Below are positions 1 to 11,223 of a stretch of 64,000 bases of DNA, in pieces; within the stretch, counting starts at the first letter, position 1, and each line of letters begins with the position of its first letter. The position numbers and the translations under genes are program-made. This DNA comes from Leptobrachium leishanense (lineage: Eukaryota > Chordata > Amphibia > Anura > Megophryidae): contig CM019072.1 in the NCBI GenBank assembly GCA_009667805.1, positions 36,511,519 to 36,575,518 on the forward strand, given 5' to 3'. The notes below the pieces were generated by a model. The model ran no database searches, was not told the origin of the DNA, and saw nothing but the letters and a program-made list of their open reading frames with translations.

Positions 1-28
1 TAAGTGCGATTTCATTCATTTATTTGAT

Positions 29-606
29 CTATTGTGTATCAGAACGCAATATTTCTCGTGCCTGTGTCCCGCTTTTATCTTTGAGGTGAAAGAAAGACAA
101 AGGCCTTTTATCCAACGTGACAAGGAACTGACATCCATCACCAGACCAGACAGCCTGGATCAGAGACATTAATTCATTATAAAGCTGCCTTTTGGCTATA
201 CCTGTGTACATTACATTTGAAGGACTTTCAGGCATTCATCGATATAATAATGACTTTCATCTGTTTGGCATCCTTATAGGGCTATACACTCTATATGAAA
301 TTTTATCTTTAATTTGTTTTTCATATTATAATCAATCATGCATACTATGTACCATCGATTTGAATAGATACTGGGATATGCAATAATAATTTCTAGACAG
401 CGATCAGCGCCCATAAGAGTTTCATCCGTTTCTCCTAGTAATCTATGACAATACAGCAAAGCATGGTCCATTAACTCTATAGGCGGCAGCAGCACGCTAT
501 TTTTAGAATCAGTTTCAGAATTAGGACACCGAGGAAAGGCGCCAACAGAGGGTACCCACCCATTTCCAGATATATCAATGAGGTCTGTGTGGGTATATAT
601 GCCCAC
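29..606 (-). other. Unassigned minus-strand open frames, copy A
   Basis: Two open stretches (606-274 and 235-29) read on the minus strand and look more protein-like than random. The first contains MDHALLYCHRLLGETDETL and the second SLIQAVWSGDGCQFLVTLDK, followed by a stop. I do not recognise the family. They could be exons of a nested gene or pieces of an old transposon coding region. A possible acceptor before GTATAGCC near 212 lacks a good pyrimidine tract. The same frames recur in copy B (24720-25294) with a 3-bp in-frame deletion and few substitutions. They would lie inside intron 1 of the PLA2 gene. Confidence 0.3.
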
Positions 607-624
607 ACAGACCTCATTGATATA
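571..624. repeat. 54-bp near-perfect palindrome
   Basis: TATATCAATGAGGTCTGTG on the left is mirrored by CACAGACCTCATTGATATA on the right around a TATATA centre. The same palindrome is at 25259-25312 in copy B. It may be the end of a foldback element, since a related TCTGTGTGGGCATATAT lies at 24365. Confidence 0.8.
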
Positions 625-1468
625 GGCCTACACACAGACCTCAGACCAGACCTGGAGCGGCGCTAGAAGCGCACGGCGCATGCGCAGGGGAGACAAAAGG
701 TCAGGTCTCGGGGATCGTGCATGCGGGGTGCACTGCAGATCCTGTCCCTCCTATCATCGCGCCGCAATGTGACGTGGCCGGAGTGAAGGACATGAAAAAG
801 ACTGGCTACATTGAGTGTGTGTCGACGCACAGCGCCACCTACAGATGCCGCATCGCGGTCAGTGTGTCTCCTGCTGTAGAGCAATTAAAACAATGTCACA
901 CAATTGATAGATTTTTATAGGTTGGTGCTTTATACTTTCTTTTTCTGTGAATTTGTTAAATAGTGCAGCTCTGCCTTAAAGGGCTACTACCACCAAAAAA
1001 TGAAATGTCCTTATTTTGTTTATTTTATGTTGCGGATAGCTTACATGTGCTTTTGTTTTTTCTCTATATGTGTCATTGGGTGCATCCATTCTATGATCTT
1101 TTGTGTATGAACCCCCCCCCCACGGTATCTTTACCTCACTTGCTCCTCACTGTGTGGCTTTGACCATAGAATAGAGTCTATGGGTCAATCACTGACTCAA
1201 ATCATTGTATTACGTGGGGTAGATTAGGAGTGTTTAAAGCTCCCTTATGTCACCATTATCTCGTTCAAATGACATCTCTTATCTCAGGTAGCCTGGAGAA
1301 CAATACCTACCTGGCACCTTATCTAATTCCCTCTTTCACTCCATTAACGGTTTAATCTACATTATTTATGCAAAGCTTTTGGTAAATGTTGCATCATGGG
1401 AAAAATACACAAAATGGAAATAAGAGAGAAATACCTTACTTTATTTTTCCTTTTTGCATGCAATTACC

Positions 1469-1931
1469 GTAGATACTCGAGTATAGCACGACTCGAATAT
1501 AACGCGATGGATAGAAATTTATTATGGAAATGAGAGAATACTCAAGACTCGAATATAACGTTAGGAACACAATTTTACTGTACCGGTAAACAATTAAAAT
1601 CCTTCCAGGTTCTCTTAACACGGTCAGGTTACACCTCAGACCAGGGTGTTCTGCTCTAGAATGATTACAATTGTTACTAAGGCTGGCGGAGGCAAGCGAG
1701 GTTAATGATTGGCTTAAACAGAGCGTGCCCTCTGGCCGTGATGGATCCCACCTCTCCCGAATCCGGGAGTTCCTGAAGTGTTTGCAAGCATCAGGGAGCC
1801 TTGGGATCCAGAGTAAGGCAAGGTTTTTTTTTTTTAAACACGCGATGCAGATGTCTCGAATATAACGCGACCCGTCTAATTTTAAGGTAAATTTTTGTCA
1901 CCAAAATCTAGCGGTATACTCGAGTATCTAC
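1469..1931. mobile_element. Non-autonomous DNA transposon, GTAGATACTCGAGTATA ends
   Basis: The element begins GTAGATACTCGAGTATA and ends TATACTCGAGTATCTAC, 17-bp perfect inverted repeats about 460 bp apart. ACTCGAATATAACG motifs are repeated just inside both ends. I see no transposase. I could not define a target-site duplication, so no superfamily is assigned. The orthologous copy is at 26081-26544. Confidence 0.7.
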
Positions 1932-2965
1932 TTCAAGCAAAGAAAAAATAAAACCAACCGCAGCATGTGTTTTATTTGTAATGCCCAAGTATTCTAGTGA
2001 CAGCTTATGTATGTTGTAGTGACCCTTTAAAATGCCCAGAACAGTTTCTTGCTGATTTTTGTAAAGAAATAGAACATATGTAAGCTTTCCAGGCCAAGGT
2101 TCTAGCCAAGGTACATTTAGAAAAACAAACATAGCACAATGACTTATGTGATAAATTACTGAGTAATTGCTGGTACCATACACAGGGAGGAGTATTTCAG
2201 TAATCATAAAGTGGTGGCAATAACAAATTGGTAACAATGAAAGCGAGGGAAGAAGTAAGAGTATATCCTCAGCTATGTTAAGTAATAAAAGAATAAGCTT
2301 AAACCTAAGCAAAACATTAAGGGCACTATTACCTAGTGAACGCTAATGGTAGCGTTCAGGTGAGTAAGCGGTAACGTCACGATAAGTGACAGTAACGCAT
2401 GCCACCCATATTACCTTCCTAATGCTAATTAGATTTTAAAAAATACGCACATCGTGATTGCGCGAGCTTACTGTACTTTGCGCAATGGGGAGCGCACTCT
2501 CTAATTAGGGTTAGGATAAGTAAGGAATTACAAAATCCTAAAGCTAATTACTGCACCAATGGCTTAACCGATTTTTTTTTACCAGTTTTGCAGAATCATT
2601 TAGCTCCAGCTAAACGCCCCCCCCCCCCAATAAACCAGATACTCACCTCTCATCCCGTGGCAATAATGGTGGCCCAAGCTACTTCTGGCTACCAGGAGCA
2701 GACAAAAAGTCCAGTCTCCCTCCACGATCACTCCGCAACCTGGCAGTGCAGGTTTTCCCCGTTAGCATCCCCATTTTAGCGCTTACCAGGGAGTGTAGGG
2801 CCCTAAATTAGTTGACCTTACCAATATGCCAAATATTAAGCAAATTGTAATCACCAAATAATAGAGCTGTGAGAGATCGTGGTTACAGATTTGCTTGTTG
2901 ATTACTTGTTTGCATTGGAATTATAGCCTGAAGACCAAGTGGTGAGTAAAAAGGGTGTTTTAGAG

Positions 2966-3147
2966 CAGTGGTTCTCAACCATGTCCTCAAGTACCCCTAA
3001 CAGGCCAGATTTGTCAGATTTCTGACGCACAGCCCAGGTGATATCATTTGCTGCTCAGTGATTGCAAGATTCAGTCTCCATTTCTCCAAGGGAATCCTTA
3101 AAATCTGGCCTGTTAGGGATACTTGAGGACAAGGTTAAGAACCACTG
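2966..3147. mobile_element. hAT MITE, 182 bp, TSD TTTTAGAG
   Basis: Ends are CAGTGGTTCTCAACC and GGTTAAGAACCACTG, flanked on both sides by the 8-bp duplication TTTTAGAG (2958-2965 and 3148-3155). An 8-bp TSD with CA..TG ends is the hAT pattern. In copy B a CR1 LINE landed exactly at its left edge. A diverged relative is at 22955-23107. Confidence 0.88.
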
Positions 3148-3356
3148 TTTTAGAGCATGAGTATAGCTTTTCCTACTTATTTATATTACATATCAAATGT
3201 GCAAGACATGCTGAGTGTTGGTCCTACATTTGACCCCTTCCGAACTCCTGTTTTATGCAAAGGATATTGATTGATGTGCGACTGTATCTGCCTTGCAAAT
3301 AGATAAAAAGGAAAGTGTTAAAGATCTCAGCACCGCAACTGGGTCACATCTGTTAA

Positions 3357-3735
3357 CCTCCCTGGCTGTCTAATTTTGGGGAAAAACCACGTTTAAAAGT
3401 GGTCTATTCCCCCCCCTAGCGGTAGCTCAGGGTTAAATTCTTATGTTGGAAGCAGTAATCCCGAGCAACACTCGGGATGCCGCTGGATACATCACCTTTC
3501 CCTGCACTCCCTCGATCTCCCCAGCTGCCTCCTCCGACCGCTACCTTATATTTCCTGGTTTCTCCTCGTGAGAAGGAATCCAGGAAGTAAAACGCTGCGA
3601 TCGCCAGAGGAGACTGCAGAGATCATCGAGGGAGCGCACGGAGAGGTAATGTATGCAGCCCGAGTGTGTCTCGGGTTACCGCTCTCAGCGGTGAAATTTA
3701 ACCCAGAGACACACTCGGGAACACCGCCAGGGAGG
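3357..3735. mobile_element. TTAA-flanked MITE (CCTCCCTGGC ends)
   Basis: The left end TTAA-CCTCCCTGGC pairs with GCCAGGGAGG-TTAA on the right, and internal arms are self-complementary around CCCGAG/CTCGGG. TTAA duplications are the mark of piggyBac and Kolobok elements; I cannot tell which. The copy B allele is 34257-34641. It lies in the PLA2 gene A intron. Confidence 0.85.
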
Positions 3736-3739
3736 TTAA

Positions 3740-5209
3740 TGCCGCTCCCTTACAGGACATCTGTCTCCCACCAGCAATCATGTCTTCTTCAACCCTTAAC
3801 CGGAGCTTAAGGACAGGTATAATGAAAGAGTGGTAGTATTCCTCAGAAATGAGGCAGCACTCAGAATTTATGGTAAACCAAACAGACAGGTTTTAGTGAA
3901 GCACATGTATACAATACAAGGAGGAACCTGGAGGAACCCTCCTCCTCAATTGAGGCAGTCCCTAGCCATAGTCCATTTTAATCTCCAGCTATTCAACAAT
4001 AGGCGAGGATGCAATCACAAGGTCGGCATGAATAAAGTGGATAACAGGCTATAGCAAACACAATAATCTGATACAGCGCCAACAAAGATCACTCAATCTT
4101 TTCACAGCTGTAAAATATATGGTATACGAGGGTGTGAGGAGTGGAAAGTGTTGCAGTGACACACAGTAATAATATTAGAAATATTAACAGTAACATAAAT
4201 ATAGACAATATCAAATTAACAATACAAATTAAACACAAACACCCTGTACCCTTATAGGCACAGGATAACTTGGACGTGGGTCAGAACCCACAGTCCTAAA
4301 CATCCAAATAGTAATGCAAAGTCCAGGTACCCTAAGTTCAAAGTGACCATCGTCACAGAAAGGAACAGCACTCTGGAACCTCTTCTTATACAGATTTATT
4401 GGGAACAAACAAGCACTGTTTCAGCCCTTATAGAGTCTTTCTTAATCCTGGCTTTCCTCTTTCCCTCTGTACTATGCCATAGGGTTCTGGTTAGCCCTAG
4501 TTCGTGGTGGCACCTGGTTACATCACCTCTCCAAATGCATAGTTAGTGAGTGCACCATGCCTTTGTTTCTTTCGTGACTCTGCTTTGGCATAATGGAATA
4601 TATATGTTAAAATAAAATTAAATGAATAGGTTTGTCTCGATAGAAATGCAAATTTACATTGAATTAGTGGTTTAGACAATGTTAATTAAGATCATTAATT
4701 GCTTGGCAGATCAGCAGCTTGTTATTTTATATACTGGAGGCATTTGCCATGTACGTGGTTAACATAAGGAATGGGGAAAAAACTATAATTGGCTAATTAG
4801 GAAGGTAATTTATGTATTTTCAAGTTAATTAACATGACAGGGTCCCTTAATTAGAATTTTTCCATATTCACCACAAGACAAGAGTTAGATGATACTCAAT
4901 TAACATGTTCAAAAATTGCTATTTTACAATGTTGCAAACTGATCATTATTGCCATTTACTGTGCGTAACCGTTGGGCATCTCCGGTCTGTGGTTAAACAA
5001 GAGACATTAATGTTAAGTGGGATTAGTAAAACAGTTTAATAACACTTTATAGAATGTTGGCTTAAAGCCTATGGACCATGAAGAAGCAATGCTAGAGTGT
5101 TATTAATTCAGTCCCCAAATGCCCCTTTATCACAATAGATTTTAAGAATTGAAAATATTGCAAATTAAGCCTCTATTTGTAACCTAGTTGCATTGAATCA
5201 TATACTTAC
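3740..5209. other. Intron 1 sequence, no gene seen
   Basis: AT-rich sequence between the TTAA MITE and PLA2 exon 1. I see no exon, RNA gene or clear repeat end here. Copy B has the same sequence at 34646-36142, with an extra stretch of about 30 bp near 34840. Confidence 0.6.
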
Positions 5210-5246
5210 CAGCCAGGATCAGAGCGAGGAACATGCTGGGGTTCAT
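5210..5246 (-). CDS. Phospholipase A2 (group IB-like), exon 1, gene copy A
   Basis: On the minus strand GCCACC-ATG opens 12 codons encoding a signal-peptide start, MNPSMFLALILA, plus one base, then a donor GTAAGTATA. Kozak context and donor are near consensus. The sequence is identical to the exon at 36143-36179, which fits in phase 1 with PLA2 exon 2 at 23669-23840, so I assign it to a second PLA2 gene or allele. Exons 2-4 of this copy would lie left of the window. Taken alone, a short phase-1 signal exon could belong to another secreted protein such as a trypsin; the link rests on the duplication. Upstream (minus strand) a CATAAGA about 50 nt before ATG could be a weak TATA box. Confidence 0.7.
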
Positions 5247-6313
5247 GGTGGCCGAATGAAAAATGGTCTGTGAGACTCTTCCATCTTATGTCATATGGTG
5301 GCCTTGGCTGATGTCCACAGGGCAAGGTTTAATCTGCATTCTGTAGATAACATGTTGCCTTCTGGGCATACCTGGTAGAAGAACCTGCAGAGCAGGATGT
5401 GATCTCTCTTCACTTATTTAATATTGTTTTTTCCAGGATGGTTTTGTAGTCTTGCCAGGTTAAATAATGGAATTAATTATAAGAACATTGCGAATTACTT
5501 TCAAAAACAAGTGTGTAATACCCACTGGTGTGCGCAGAGCATTTTGTCACTTGGAGCACCCATTAAACACTTGGGAATTACAAACTTACGCCCTAGACAA
5601 TTTATCCCAAAATACACATTTCAGCAATAATCAAGTGTAAACAGAAACGCAGTAAGTTTTCAATCTTTTTGTCTAGCGCATGAAAAGGGGCTTCCATAAA
5701 GTGGCAAAGGATAGAGGGACAAAAACAGGGGGCCGAGGGTAAAGGGGGCATAGGCTACATGGGGCAGGACCCACTGACACAGACCATGACCCACTCACAC
5801 TGATCCTCTCACACTGACAGAGCCACTCACACAGAGTCTGACCCATTCATACCTGTTAACACCCTCCACCTATCATTTCTTACTGGGAAGGTGGTGGTGG
5901 GGAATAGGCCCAACACACTCATTAGGCAAACTAAGCATTTGCCTAGGGCTCATATGACACGAATGGCATTAGAATGTTCACTTATGTTGGTGCTATGTTA
6001 CTTCAGTATGTAGCGCAGGCTGGTCCGAGCACTGCAGATGATCGCAGCCTCAGAGCGGTACTGATGCTCATCATCAGCTCAAAGCAGCACCTTCTCACAC
6101 TCTGCCTCCTAATATGCATGTGCCTCCCTTTGAAAGACTGGGACAATCAGTGAGGGGTGGGTGAAGAATGTGTCATAGCTCCGTCTCTCACCCAGTCACA
6201 CCAAATGCTGTTACATTATCTGTGCAAAGTGTTCTCAGTGGTGCCAAATTTAAATATAAGTGTATGTGTCAAATAATCAACGTGACCATATGCAGCCATA
6301 TAATCGTGGGAGA
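5247..6313. promoter_or_regulatory. 5' flank of PLA2 copy A, presumed promoter
   Basis: This is the sequence upstream of exon 1 on the minus strand and is shared with 36180-37190. A CATAAGA lies near 5290 on the coding strand. No longer open frame is convincing. A piece of a small MITE (TAGGCAAACTAAGCATTTGC at 5933-5952) lies further out. The promoter role is inferred from position only. Confidence 0.35.
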
Positions 6314-6439
6314 TGTGCAGAGGTACTGTTGCTAAGAGCGACAGACAGCAAGTATTAAATCCTCCTACAGAGTCCTATAGTAATTTTCTTTATATTCCAC
6401 AGAGCGAGACCCCCAAATACACACAGGTATTCTTAACCG

Positions 6440-6610
6440 ACAAGTGGTCCTATTCCATAGTGAACGCTAACATGGAGATGGTAAGCAGGATAATGTGTGC
6501 TTGCAGATTTTCCCTTATTGTCTACATGTTAATATCGTAGTCTAGGGAAGGTGCCATCTCAGCACCTCCCCCAGGAATGCAGCGCTAACCTCCCTGATAC
6601 CTGCAGCCGT
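6440..6610. repeat. Dispersed repeat shared with 41905-42065
   Basis: Shares AGCAGGATAATGT, TCTACATGTTAA-like and AACCTCCCTGATACC blocks in the same order with 41905-42065. Family unknown. It falls in a stretch (about 6315 to about 7760) missing from copy B. Confidence 0.6.
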
Positions 6611-7193
6611 ATTGCTGCCACGCCACCATGAGTATCGGCTCCTGGAGTCCATGGAACTCCATGGAGGCTTTGGATTCTGGGCAGCGAGCTCTGCGTGAGA
6701 TCACTCTTGGTAGATCGTGCAGCACCGCAGAGTGATCGCAGAGAGAAGCTAGGAACTATTTGTTCCCAGTCTCACTCTGCACCCGGGAAGAAGAAGCGGT
6801 GGGTCGCGCTGCGCTTTCCACTACGGGATGAATAGTGAGTATGGAATTTTTAGGGGGGTTTGGAGCCTGTTACATGATTTTGCATTTGCAGAATCATTCA
6901 TCGCCAGCTTTCAGGAGGTGTTAAAAATTTCAATTCGAGTCCCGACGGTAATTTGCACCTGTACTGTCATGTGTAGGTACCGGGGATGGTACCGGGGTGA
7001 AGGTGATATGGTGATCCAGTGTGCAGTGTGGCCTGCATGCACAGAAGATGAGGATGGTGTAAGGGATGAATATAAACTGACCAGGTTTGTATACTGCGAA
7101 TGCTGGATATGAAGATCGGGAGAGATGGTGGAAATCCGGTGATCAGGATCAGGTCTGGAGTAAGCTGAATAGCTCAGAGCAAGCAAAGAGTAT

Positions 7194-8065
7194 GGGGGTT
7201 ATTCAGAGAGATCCGAAATGTAACCGGAGACTGAAATTCAGCGAACGGGGACATTTCAGGGCCATTCGGCTATATAGAGAGCATGCAATTCGCCAAATTC
7301 TGGTGAATTGCCTGCACATACGGTGCCTATTCGAGGGCAGTGAAATCCCCCATAGAGAAGCAATGGTTTGTCTATTCAGAGACACAGAACAGCTGAGGAA
7401 TGTCAGTGAAGTGCCCTGCCGTTCAGTGGTTTCATTTGTCAGGTTTATTCAGGCGAATAACATAGGCTGCTATGTTAAAAATATTCCAGTTTTAATTCAA
7501 TATCTAATAAACCGTTTATGATTTTATTCTGCAGTAAAAAGTCTCTTTATTTCTAGATTTTTTAGGATCTTTTAGGCATTTTTTGGGATTTTGTTGGTCA
7601 ATTTTTTTCCCGTTTTTTTTTTTTTACATCGTTTTTTCTTTTTTCTGCAACAGCCCTTTTTATTATCATTCATTGGATCTTATGTGTAAATTCCAGACAT
7701 TTTCGTTTCAATTTTGAAACTTTCAAATGTGCGGTTTTCTCTTTGTTTTTTTTTTCACTCTGTTAGCTTGTCGACTTTTTCTGGCGGCTGCTCTGCGCTG
7801 TGATCGGCGGCTGCTTGGATTTTTCCGGCATGTTCAGCATGGTTTTTGCAGCGGTTTCTCCTGGTTTTTGGAGAGAGTTCGGTGAGTATTCGGTGAGTGT
7901 TCTGCGGGTTTGCAGCTAGTATTTCCTGCACTACAGGGGCCCTGCGCTGCTTGCTGAATACACCTCAGGGTCGGGGAACTAGGAATCGCCAAATCGCCCT
8001 GAAGTGCGGGGAACGAAAAGTCACCGAACGTGCTGTGACTTTTCGGATCTCTCTGAATAACCCTG
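7194..8065 (+). mobile_element. CAGGGTTATTC family element, copy 1, TSD TAT
   Basis: 872 bp. The left end reads GGGGGTTATTCAGAGAG and the right end CTCTCTGAATAACCCTG, with TAT on both sides (7191-7193, 8066-8068). The interior is shared with five other copies: AATTCGCCAAATTCTGGTGA, GGGCAGTGAAATCCCC and a TCTAATAAACCG block. No transposase is seen. A 3-bp TSD fits PIF/Harbinger or another 3-bp superfamily; I do not assign it. Copy B keeps only the right 245 bp (38884-39128). Confidence 0.88.
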
Positions 8066-8478
8066 TATGACTTTGCTTTAGCAGGATTGAACTGCAATGA
8101 ACAGCACAGGTCAGTCTGGGGAACAGCCCTTTATTTCGGTGTGGATGTGTCAGTTGTATTAACTGAAAGTGTGCTGGTGGTTAACTCTTTCACTGCTTGA
8201 AGATATTAGTGAATACAGGTTCAGGGGTGGAACAGAACAGAAGTGTGCTACCAGGGGGGTTTCCAGGATGGCTATAGCCATGGGACATGACATGTACCTT
8301 GTAATACCTCCCGCCTCGAGACGCTAAAAATAGATTGCGTCTCCTATTCCTAACATGGGGAGCGCAAAGTACAGTAAGCTTGCACAAGCTGCGAGGCACA
8401 AAACGGACTCCACCCCAGTTTAGCGTCAGGATTGGAATGTCAATGCCAGACAGAAACTGACATAAAAACCAACAATAA

Positions 8479-8800
8479 GGCTGGGTTCACACCTCAGCGT
8501 TTTACAGCGCGTTCCTGCACGCTGTAAAACGCCGAGACACGGAAATCCCATTACTTCCTATGGGACCCGTTCACACCTGGGCGTTTTACAACGCGCAGGA
8601 ACGCGCTGTAAAATGTCCTATGCCCAAAGAAGTACAGGAGCTTCTTTGGGGCGTATTTGCAGTGCGTTCACTCTGCATTCTATGGCCGTGAACGCGCTGC
8701 AATGCGCGTTCGTGTGGTTTTTCCGTTTGCGCGTGAGCACGTGTAAAAATACGTGCGTATTGCGCTCGTAAAAAAAAAACGCGTAGGTGTGAACCCAGCC
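8479..8800. mobile_element. Harbinger-like MITE at TAA, copy A only
   Basis: GGCTGGGTTCACACCT and AGGTGTGAACCCAGCC form 16-bp inverted ends. The left flank is TAA, the right GAA (one change). Copy B has the empty site AACAATAACAGAGG at about 39537-39550, so this inserted after the copies separated, or is an insertion polymorphism. The interior is itself palindromic around GCGTTTTACAGCGCG. Confidence 0.88.
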
Positions 8801-8888
8801 GAACAGAGGAATTTGTTACGTGCACAATCCCATTACTCGCAGGCAGCACAATATGACTAGTAGACAGCCACAAGAGACACAATTTGTA

Positions 8889-9132
8889 TCCCTCTTATTA
8901 ATTAAAACAATTCAATTTTATTTCATTACTTAAAATTAACTTTAGTCATAAAATAAACAGATAGTGACTTACGTATTGACAAATCTTTACCACCTATTGG
9001 TCTCGATATTTCGACAGTGTAAGCTTTGTCTACTTTTACAAGACCTTCCGACGCTCTATAAGTATGTGAGCTTGCTATATACGTCTGGTGGTTAATTATT
9101 GTGTACACCATGCACATAGAGGTGGTATAAGC
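8889..9132. other. Unassigned AT-rich sequence
   Basis: No recognised gene. A short minus-strand frame with GLVKVDKAYTVEISRPIGG ends at a GTAAGT (near 8968) and starts after a TTATAG (near 9058). It could be a small exon, but I cannot place it in any family. Confidence 0.3.
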
Positions 9133-9206
9133 AGGGCCGGTGCTTCCACTAGGCAAGCTAGGCGATCGCCTAGGGCACACTGCCACCTAGGGGCGCAGCC
9201 GGCCCT
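9133..9206. mobile_element. Short palindromic MITE (AGGGCCGG ends)
   Basis: About 74 bp from AGGGCCGGTGC to GCAGCCGGCCCT, with an inner palindrome CTAGGCGATCGCCTAG. A degenerate piece of the same unit is at 5926-5955 and in copy B. Confidence 0.65.
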
Positions 9207-9264
9207 AACCCGGGTTCCATTTTTGTAAAAATATACAATAAATCCTAAATCATGGGGCATGACA

Positions 9265-9983
9265 AACACTGATAATGATATTGTCAAGTCAAACTGCAGT
9301 GGTACAGAATAGTCAGCTAATGAACAAGCAAGTGGGATAATAAAAAGACTGTAATTCAGTTTAGGTAATTGTAATCTGGAAGAGTCTGTGAGAACTACTT
9401 GTCCCTGCATGCAATTCAGCTCCAGTTAGGGTCAGCCAGTCAGAGCAGAGGTCAGGCTTCCCAGCAGCCTCAGAGACAGAGCTGTAGAGGAAGGGAGGGG
9501 CCATCTGAGATCTCCAGGCATCCCATGAGGCAGGCAAACTGGACATGACAAAGTGCACAGATTTACAAGCATCTTCAAATCCTGGAGTGGAGCCGGTGAG
9601 CTAAAAGACTATTTTCACAGTCATATGTAGGATGGATTGTGTCATAGTCATGTACAGAAAAGGAATTGAGCTAGTTTAGTAATAAATGCAGTCAGTTAAC
9701 TTTTTTAGATCTATTTCATGCTCAGTGTGAGGAGATTCCACATGCAGTCTTTATAATAGCTCATTTCATGTCTGTTTTCTTTAAGTTAAAACATATTTTG
9801 GCAGTCATAATATTCTAGAAGTGTGTGCTAGTGGATGTATATGAAACTGGCACAGAGGTAATGATTAACAAGATTTATGTGCAATGTATTTTACAATTTC
9901 TGTATTTCTTTCTGTTTAAGGTTTTTCACCTTTAAATCATCGCTTTAAGTCTTCGCTTTAATTCATTACTTTAAATCATCGCT
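9265..9983. other. Intergenic sequence, nothing recognised
   Basis: No supported coding or RNA gene. The last 70 bp are a short degenerate tandem repeat of ATCATCGCTTTAA-like units leading into the TTAA element. Confidence 0.5.
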
Positions 9984-9987
9984 TTAA

Positions 9988-11219
9988 CCACTTGAATGCT
10001 AAGGACGCGCTCAGCGCGTCCTCAGCATTCCCGCTGGTATGCGGAGGACGCGCTGAGCGCGTCCTCGCATTGGGGTCAGCGTTCGGCCGGGTTCCGGCCG
10101 ATCGCTGGCCCCTCCGGTGCGGGCTGACATCCTGGATGTCAGCCGGCATCCGGAGCAGTGGCCGCCATTATTATTGTCATCGCGCCCCCCGATGACACAT
10201 AATTCAGGCGCCCCCCCCCGCATGTGCGGAGGAGGCGCCTGAAAGGGAGGGGGGAGGTCCTTCGGACCTCTCTCCCTCCCGATCGGCGGCTCACAGGGGC
10301 TTAACCCAGGCATCATTTGGAAGGGCACAGCCTGCCCTTCCAAATGATGCCTGGCATTAACCCCTGGGGAGCTGGATCGCAAATCGGCGCTGAAAAGCGC
10401 CGATTTGCGATCCTTCCCGGGAGCTGGCCGACATCTTGGATGTCGGCCAAGCTTCCGGGAACTCCCCCAGAGGACTGGCGTCATCGTGCGCAGCACGATG
10501 ACGCCCAGTCCTAGCATTAACCCCTAACTGCCACGAAGTGTGGAGATAGGGAGTTCCAATGAACTCCCTATCTCCCGATCCGTGGCAGTTAGGGGTTAAA
10601 TTTTGATATCGTTGGATCGGCCAGAGCATGGCCGTTCCAACGATACCAAACATGAAAGTAAAAAAAATTGTAAAAAAAAAAAAAAAAAAAAAAAATAAAA
10701 AAAAAATTAAAAAAAAAAAATAATAAAAAAAAAAAAAACACTTTTTTTTTTTTTTTTGTTTTGTTAATGCAGCAATATTGTTCCCATTTCAATTATAATG
10801 TGAACAAATTGCTGCATTAACGATTTTTGTATGCGGTGCGTTTGTTAAAAATGGTGTCATTTTCCCCAAAAAAAAAAGTAACGAGACCCCATCTCTAATT
10901 TTTTTAACAAGCGCACCCCATACAAAATATAACCGCAATTGCTCGCATGTTAAAATGTGGAAAAAAACACTTTACACGCTGTAAATTATTGAAAATACAT
11001 ATTTTATTGCATTTTTTGTTATAATATACAAACATGACATAACGTATACATATAATAATGACATATTATGAATCTACCGAGTCTGACGGAAAGAACGATA
11101 TATAATATGTCGATGTCATATACTAAAATAAGCCTTCAAAACACGTTTAAACATGATGCGCAAAACAGGTAAAAAATGACCTCAGCACAGGGGCGGGAAA
11201 AGCCTCAGCAGCGAAAGGG
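9988..11219. mobile_element. TTAA-flanked element built from serial hairpins
   Basis: TTAA at 9984-9987 and 11220-11223 bound 1232 bp. The first 930 bp hold at least twelve separate inverted repeats in a row: 9994-10030, 10039-10070, 10123-10143, 10205-10241, 10245-10280, 10306-10353, 10375-10412, 10426-10448, 10471-10512, 10519-10598, 10608-10646, 10763-10821 and 10829-10924. Most arms are perfect or nearly so and each has its own sequence. The last 290 bp are an AT-rich tail shared with 47100-47360 and 57370-57680. No transposase is present. Related hairpin arrays lie at 51437-52030 and, reversed and diverged, at 48670-48975. Likely piggyBac or Kolobok class from the TTAA only. Confidence 0.85.
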
Positions 11220-11223
11220 TTAA

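Larger units (their letters stand above)
1..8888. repeat. Segmental duplication, copy A
   Basis: This block matches 24692 to about 39640 in the same orientation. In the first 1.1 kb I count about eight substitutions, one 3-bp indel and then a 78-bp indel (1192-1269 present only here). Homology ends near 8888, inside the sequence after the shared CACAATTTGTAT. The left edge is the window edge, so the true start may lie outside. Copy A carries a MITE at 8479-8800 that copy B lacks. It lacks the CR1 and the TA-flanked insertions found in copy B. It could be a true tandem duplication or two alleles placed in series by the assembler. Confidence 0.93.

Noticed and set aside
5210..5246. Trypsinogen or cathepsin exon 1 (MNP start)
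   Set aside because: The start looks like those families, but the identical exon at 36143 joins PLA2 exon 2 in the right phase on the same strand; no protease exon is seen.
10589..10792. Lys/Phe-rich short frame on the minus strand
   Set aside because: It translates the A/T homopolymer tracts within the hairpin element.
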